A DNA stretch of 64,000 nt from assembly GCF_020921035.1 (NCBI RefSeq), contig NC_063156.1, positions 24,972,283-25,036,282 on the forward strand, given 5' to 3'. Numbering within the stretch: position 1 is the stretch's first letter; each line of letters starts with the position of its first letter. The notes under the pieces were generated by a model. The model made no database searches. It worked only from the letters and a program-made list of their open reading frames with translations, and was not told where the DNA came from. The stretch is from Rhodamnia argentea (Eukaryota; Streptophyta; Magnoliopsida; Myrtales; Myrtaceae). Position numbers and translations under genes: made by a program. Shown in pieces: positions 59,521 through 64,000 of this stretch.

Positions 59521-60367
59521 TCTATTCTTTTTTTTTTTTAAAATGAAAGACATGTAGACCAATAACTTTTCTTTAAATTTTATTTATCTGATTTTACCTT
59601 TTTCTTTCCGTGCGACCAAGAATTTTTGCGATGGTCACAAACTCATCTGATATATACATACATGCTGCAAAGTTCTTTATAATTGAAGATCGGTTGTTTT
59701 TTAATTTTTTAAGCAAAATCAACCATTTACTTTTTTCCCCAAATTTTAGTAAAATAAATACAATTGAATGCATCGATTTCTATATTTTAAAAAGTTTTAT
59801 CAATTTCGCCTAAGCAAAAAAAAAAAAAAAAATACCCAAAAATGAGGTCACTCGAAATAGATCCTTATTATCTCATTTGGACTTGAAATGCAAACCATCG
59901 CCAAAATTCCAACTTTTAAAATTTTCAAAGTTAAAAAAAAAAAAAAAGGAGAAATAGTTTATTTTTTTTTAATGTATACAATTGTTTTTTTTTTGGGTCA
60001 GAAAGGTGGATTACGAGAGTGGACGCACATCTGCGAAAGGTAAAGATACCATATTAGAATGTTAATTTATGACTCTCGGCAAGAATATAGTTTATCATAG
60101 ACGATCACCGATCTTGGGCCACTTAGGGCGGGCGCTGTCTGCTTTTCTTCTTGTTCAAGACAGCAACTAGAGGCCAGGTTCTGTACATGATGAACAAATC
60201 TCAAGACTAACCTTCTCTTGATGACTTTCTGGCTAAAAACAACGATGGCTTCGGCTTCGGCCGATGTCCATCGTCTTCCTTGGTGTTCAGATGCGAAAAT
60301 GATGTTTGGGGTCACAAATAATGGTATAAGGACTATATGAAGCTTCATTCTGTAGTGTATCAATTCA
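59521..60367. other. AT-rich intergenic, no gene
   Basis: Only T- and A-tracts are evident (for example about 59819-59832 and 59935-59947). A minus-strand frame at 60067-60378 is open for 103 codons but has no recognised motif and no splice partner. Confidence 0.35.
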
Positions 60368-60459
60368 AGTTGTGACAAAATATTGTAACTCCTGTCTCTT
60401 TGATCACTAGTTCTAGTTGTGACAAAATAAGAACTCCTGTCTCTTGATCTCTGGCTGCA
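60368..60459. repeat. Short tandem duplication, period 47
   Basis: AGTTGTGACAAAAT...ACTCCTGTCTCTT at 60368 recurs, slightly shortened, at 60415. The second copy lacks a few bases. It lies downstream of RIN4 and may fall in its 3' UTR or beyond. Confidence 0.7.
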
Positions 60460-60647
60460 GCTTATCTTGCAAGGATTCTATGGAAATTACAGATCCGGCG
60501 ATTTGGCAGAATGGCCATAGGACAAATTTCGGAACGAATGATAGATCTAGTCAATATAGAGGGGAAGAAATTCCGACAGAGTTGGACAACCATGCCCCCT
60601 TTTATCACAAAATTGGAACTTAATTAGGTGCGGTAAGGAATCACAAC

Positions 60648-60721
60648 GATAACAGTTGAAGATCTAAAGGAAAAAGAATTTCATGATAACAGTTGAAGAT
60701 CTAAAGGAAAAGGAATTTCAT
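60648..60721. repeat. Tandem duplication, period 37
   Basis: GATAACAGTTGAAGATCTAA followed by AGGAAAAAGAATTTCAT occurs twice in a row (60648-60684 and 60685-60721) with only one difference (AAAAA versus AAAAG). This points to recent duplication, probably in the RIN4 3' UTR. Confidence 0.85.
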
Positions 60722-60877
60722 GTTCTTCCAGCCTCACGGACGACTCCACTGGTTCGGAAAGAAGAAGCACAACAGGTGGATTGGTAATGAATTGGCTTCA
60801 AAGGAGTTGATTCGCAGGATTCATCAAACACACTTCCCAAACATACTTGCTTATCAGTCGCTATGATTCAGACGACC

Positions 60878-63781
60878 TCACTTTCTAAGCCATGGAAAGC
60901 AGGAACACTGCAGCAAGAAGTGAAAAAAATGGAAGAACATTGAGGACACTAGAAGTGTCATGATAGCCAGTAAGTGTCGACTTTCAGACAACTGTGACAC
61001 AATACCTTTGAGTTATTGCCAGCAGTTCCACTAGCTGCACCCGCATAAGGTGACTGAGTGTGCATGTCCGGTCCCATTCGAACTCCCCCCTGCCTCTCCT
61101 CCCGAACTTGGTTAAAGATGTGAGTATAGCCGTCGGCTGAAGCCGGGTTGTTCTCGTCCCACTCGCCAAATTTTGGAACAGCGGCACCTTTGTCCACCTG
61201 GTTGATCAGAAACCACAGTTGAAACTTGAGGGGGTAATGCAAGAGCCAAATTATACTATCAGATATATTAGCCTTCAGGACCTCAACCGAATTATTTTCG
61301 TCCAACGAAATGAACCAGTAAAATGCAAGCTTGTATGAATCCCGACAATTGCAAAGGGAATCACTTCTGGTCAGAGAAGCTTTTCGGTCGAGAACAAGAT
61401 TTTACGTCATCAGAAAGGGAAAATGTTCTGAAAATTAATTCAATTTTTATGGAAACTTAGCATGATTACTGCCATCAATGACAATAGTAAAGCAAAAATG
61501 AGGGAAAGGATTTACGAAGTCATCTCCTTTAGGAGCAGAACCCAGGCGGGATCTCCCCGGAGTGCCCATGGCATGGCCGCTTTCACGGGAACCCCTTCCT
61601 TCCCAGGAGGGTGAACCGCTCCCCCTTCCTGAGATCCTTGCCTGGGGGTGCATCGGCGACTTCTCAAAGCTATGATCCCCTCCAGTGCTTGGTCTAGCCG
61701 GCCTCCTCTGAGGTTCACTGTAACTTGCTCCACGCCCTCCATGTGCTTGATGCTTCGACTCGTTTGAATGCAAGCTGCCCAAGTTATTTTTGTGGATAGA
61801 TTGGTTCGAAACCCGTGTAAGACTCCCATCATCATTGCTCATTTTGCGCTCATGCACCGTCCTGACGACTCCCTGCCGTTTAGGTTCCTCAGATTCAGCT
61901 TCAGCTCTAGAAGCAGGGGCTTCAGGTGGAGCTCCTGCATCTGACAGTAAATCTGGGTTTTCCTCAGGATCGTTCGGATTGATCATTTTAGTTCCGCTCC
62001 GACCCTTCCTGGCTTTATCGAAGCAAACTGTGTATGGAATATGATTTCCACCTTCCCAGTTGCCAAATTCAGGTACGCGTGGATGTTCCTGCAGTAGGGA
62101 CATAAGAATATGACCTGTCAGCTGAATACATCTTGGTAATTCCAATTATTTGCTCAACTTATCAGACCTAAAGCAGCTCGTATTTCATCCAAGAACAAAA
62201 CAAGCGCATGCAAAACTGTAACTATTATTAGATTGAATCGTTTTATGCAGAGCCAGAGAAAACCAAGGATGACATGTAAATCCCAACTATTCATCACGAT
62301 TAAGTCACAAACGTATCAGCTATATTTTTTGTCACTTCAGTGCCAGAAGGCATTTGGAGTCACGATAGCTGATGTGCACTGTTTCACCTAGTTCTTTGCG
62401 TCATACTAATTGCTATATTCAACCCAGAAAAAGCATGACTGAGCATGATGTTTCCAGCAGATAAAAAAAGGGACCAAGCACAAAGCCGAACAAAGTGTGG
62501 CAAAGATCCTCAATATGGATACTTTGATGGTTAATAGCTACTGAACAAATAATCAAAGAACCAGAACAACGGCTGTAATATGAATCGAAATATACTTTTC
62601 TCTTAACGTTTTGTTGAGGGGAGAAAGGAAAAATACAAACTGATTTGAGGCACTAAAAAATCCTCAATGAAGTATGGGAGAAAATTCTAGCAAAATAATG
62701 CAACCTCAAAAAGGGAAAGCATAGAGTCATGTCCTCCATAATGAACAAAGTTATCTCGGTGAGACTGGTGCCGAAGTAACAGTTTCAGATCCAGAGGAGA
62801 CAATTCCCCTAGGAACAGTGGGCTGACAATGTTGCGGAACATTGTTAACTTCGAAGCCAGCGTTTCAGAGAAAGAAATCAAACAATCCTAAAGGGTTACT
62901 TCAGCTGGAATAAAATCATGAACAACTGTGCTCAGCCACACTTAAACTATAATTGTCTTTCTTGCACATAAAAATTTGAAGTCACCACAGAAAACAAAGG
63001 AAACGACATCTTCAAATGCAACCAAAATCAAATGTCTAAGAAAGAAACAGATTACACTCTCCACTTCTAGAATGCAAAAGGTTTTGCTGCTCATTAATCC
63101 AGCTTCCATATCATCAGTATCAGCGCTGCGAACTGTAACAGGACGCTGAAAAACTACCACCATGTTCCTTTTCCCCAAATAGCTTACACGTCAATCGAAT
63201 TTTCTTCGCAAAAAGGTCCGCATCGTCGAGTTTCTGATTCATGTAAAGCCCTCGCTCAATGGCAAGCTAGACGAACAGTGGGGCGACGAAGAGCAACAGT
63301 CAAATCGTGATGCAGTAAATGACAGGCTTTCCTTTAAGCCAAACCGATGGCCCTGTGTGGCTAACCTTAACGAGCTATGTAGACCCAACACCGAATCCAC
63401 ATGGCTAAGACAATTCCCTCAAGTCAACAGCCCGAGTTGCGCAAGCATATGAGAAAACCCAGAATCGCGGTTCCCAAATGAAGAGCATGAGAGAACATAT
63501 CAACCGCACAGAAACTTAAATCCACCATGACAGACAAATTCGTTCCCTTCTCTTCATGCTTGCTCTGATCCCGAAGTTCGGTAGCAAGAGACATGGGAAA
63601 ACAACACAATCGCGTCTCAGGACAGCACCAAATATTTTCGGAAGATAAAAAGGAATGAAAACGAGCAATTGAAGCCTTTGAAGCATATAGATGTTCATAA
63701 TCAAAACAGGAGCGAAGAGCAAGACGCGACAAATTAATAACCTTCAAAACAAAATTCTCAACCAGAGCCACTCACAGCCAT
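60878..63781 (-). CDS. RIN4: RPM1-interacting protein 4 (RIN4)
   Basis: Four coding exons, minus strand: 63781-63776 (ATG GCT only), 62088-61516, 61197-61006 and 60907-60878. They total 801 nt, or 266 residues, longer than Arabidopsis RIN4 (about 211). RIN4 is a plasma-membrane regulator of plant immunity targeted by bacterial effectors and guarded by NLR receptors. Exon 2 opens HPRVPEFGNWEGG, the first NOI motif, with IPYTVCFDKARKG. Exon 3 has the second, VPKFGEWDENNP (about 200-211), then SADGYTHIFNQVREER. The last exon encodes CSCFPWLRK; cysteines 258 and 260 are the likely acylation sites. Both NOI motifs carry the VPxFGxW core recognised by the AvrRpt2 protease. The linker between them is long and Ser/Pro/Arg-rich. 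Exon 1 contributes only Met-Ala, chosen because the donor CT|GTGAGT is perfect and upstream text looks like leader. Intron 1 is about 1.7 kb. Confidence 0.92.
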
Positions 63782-64000
63782 TCCAGTTCCCTACCCAGCT
63801 CCGAAATAATTCTCCCACAATCCGAAATTTCTACTTCTTGTCTGATTTTCCACCAAACGAAACCGCAAAAGACCGAGCTCTCTTCGGAATCCTTCACCCC
63901 CACACAGAGAGAGAGAAGATGGAGAGAGAATGGTCAAATATTACAGGTGGCGACCGTCAATGGGGGATAAACTCCCCCCCTCTCTCTCCCTGACTCCGTT
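63782..64000. other. RIN4 leader and promoter-proximal region
   Basis: The first bases after 63781 are the RIN4 5' leader on the minus strand. Beyond it, CT-rich and GA-rich tracts (about 63903-63914 and 63979-63989) suggest the transcription start lies in or near this stretch. The window ends here. Confidence 0.4.

Noticed and set aside
60067-60378. 103-codon minus-strand frame downstream of RIN4
   Set aside because: No recognised motif or splice partner, and its upstream end overlaps a tandem duplication. Probably chance or a degraded remnant.
1-64000. CRISPR arrays, bacterial operons, insertion sequences, phage or plasmid features
   Set aside because: Short regular repeats here are microsatellites, duplications or foldback arms, and every gene is of plant nuclear type with spliceosomal introns.

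Overview
This is a stretch of plant nuclear genome, most likely from a woody eudicot. The genes are split by GT-AG introns and many have intron-bearing leaders. The proteins are plant-specific families: a GAUT/QUASIMODO1 pectin glycosyltransferase, RIN4, an APD1-type AP2 factor and an FHA2-type forkhead-associated protein. AT-rich spacers hold many small inverted-repeat transposons. A Myrtales origin is only a guess from the style of the repeats. There are no bacterial operons, CRISPR arrays or phage genes.

Layout, left to right. Positions 1-5280 are AT-rich repeat DNA: LTR-like remnants, two foldback elements and a tandem duplication. A G3BP-like NTF2/RRM RNA-binding protein (+, CDS 6109-9069) follows. 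Next is a QUA1/GAUT8-type homogalacturonan synthase (-, 11004-13404), then a single-exon membrane-anchored acidic protein (-, 15616-16992). A two-exon gene for a 47-residue protein (-, 19414-21162) comes next. A gene-poor stretch (21.3-27 kb) carries a decayed 18S rDNA piece. An APD1-like AP2 gene (+, 28931-32745), a stray HMA-domain exon (34875-34973, -) and a Tim17/22/23 (PRAT) family gene with an apparent 1-nt frameshift (+, 35526-37792) follow. FHA2 (-, 38863-42600) precedes a nested transposon (43.4-44.4 kb). A trypsin-like-fold protein gene (+, 47300-50050), a retroposed insertion with 18-bp target repeats (51.3-51.95 kb) and a small secreted protein gene (+, 53038-53310) follow. The window ends with a RING protein carrying EAR-like and SIM-like motifs (-, 54503-57301) and RIN4 (-, 60878-63781).

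The genes do not form a pathway. They are ordinary neighbours with separate roles in RNA granules, cell-wall pectin, immunity, transcription, organelle import-type membrane proteins and ubiquitin signalling. Exon joins were worked out by hand from splice consensus, reading phase and family similarity. The spliced totals are multiples of three in every multi-exon model.

The most unusual material is in the repeats. One foldback family with a GC-rich core recurs across the window. A hAT-type MITE sits inside the arm of another foldback element. There is also an rDNA relic and a captured HMA exon. No wholly new multi-gene system was found.
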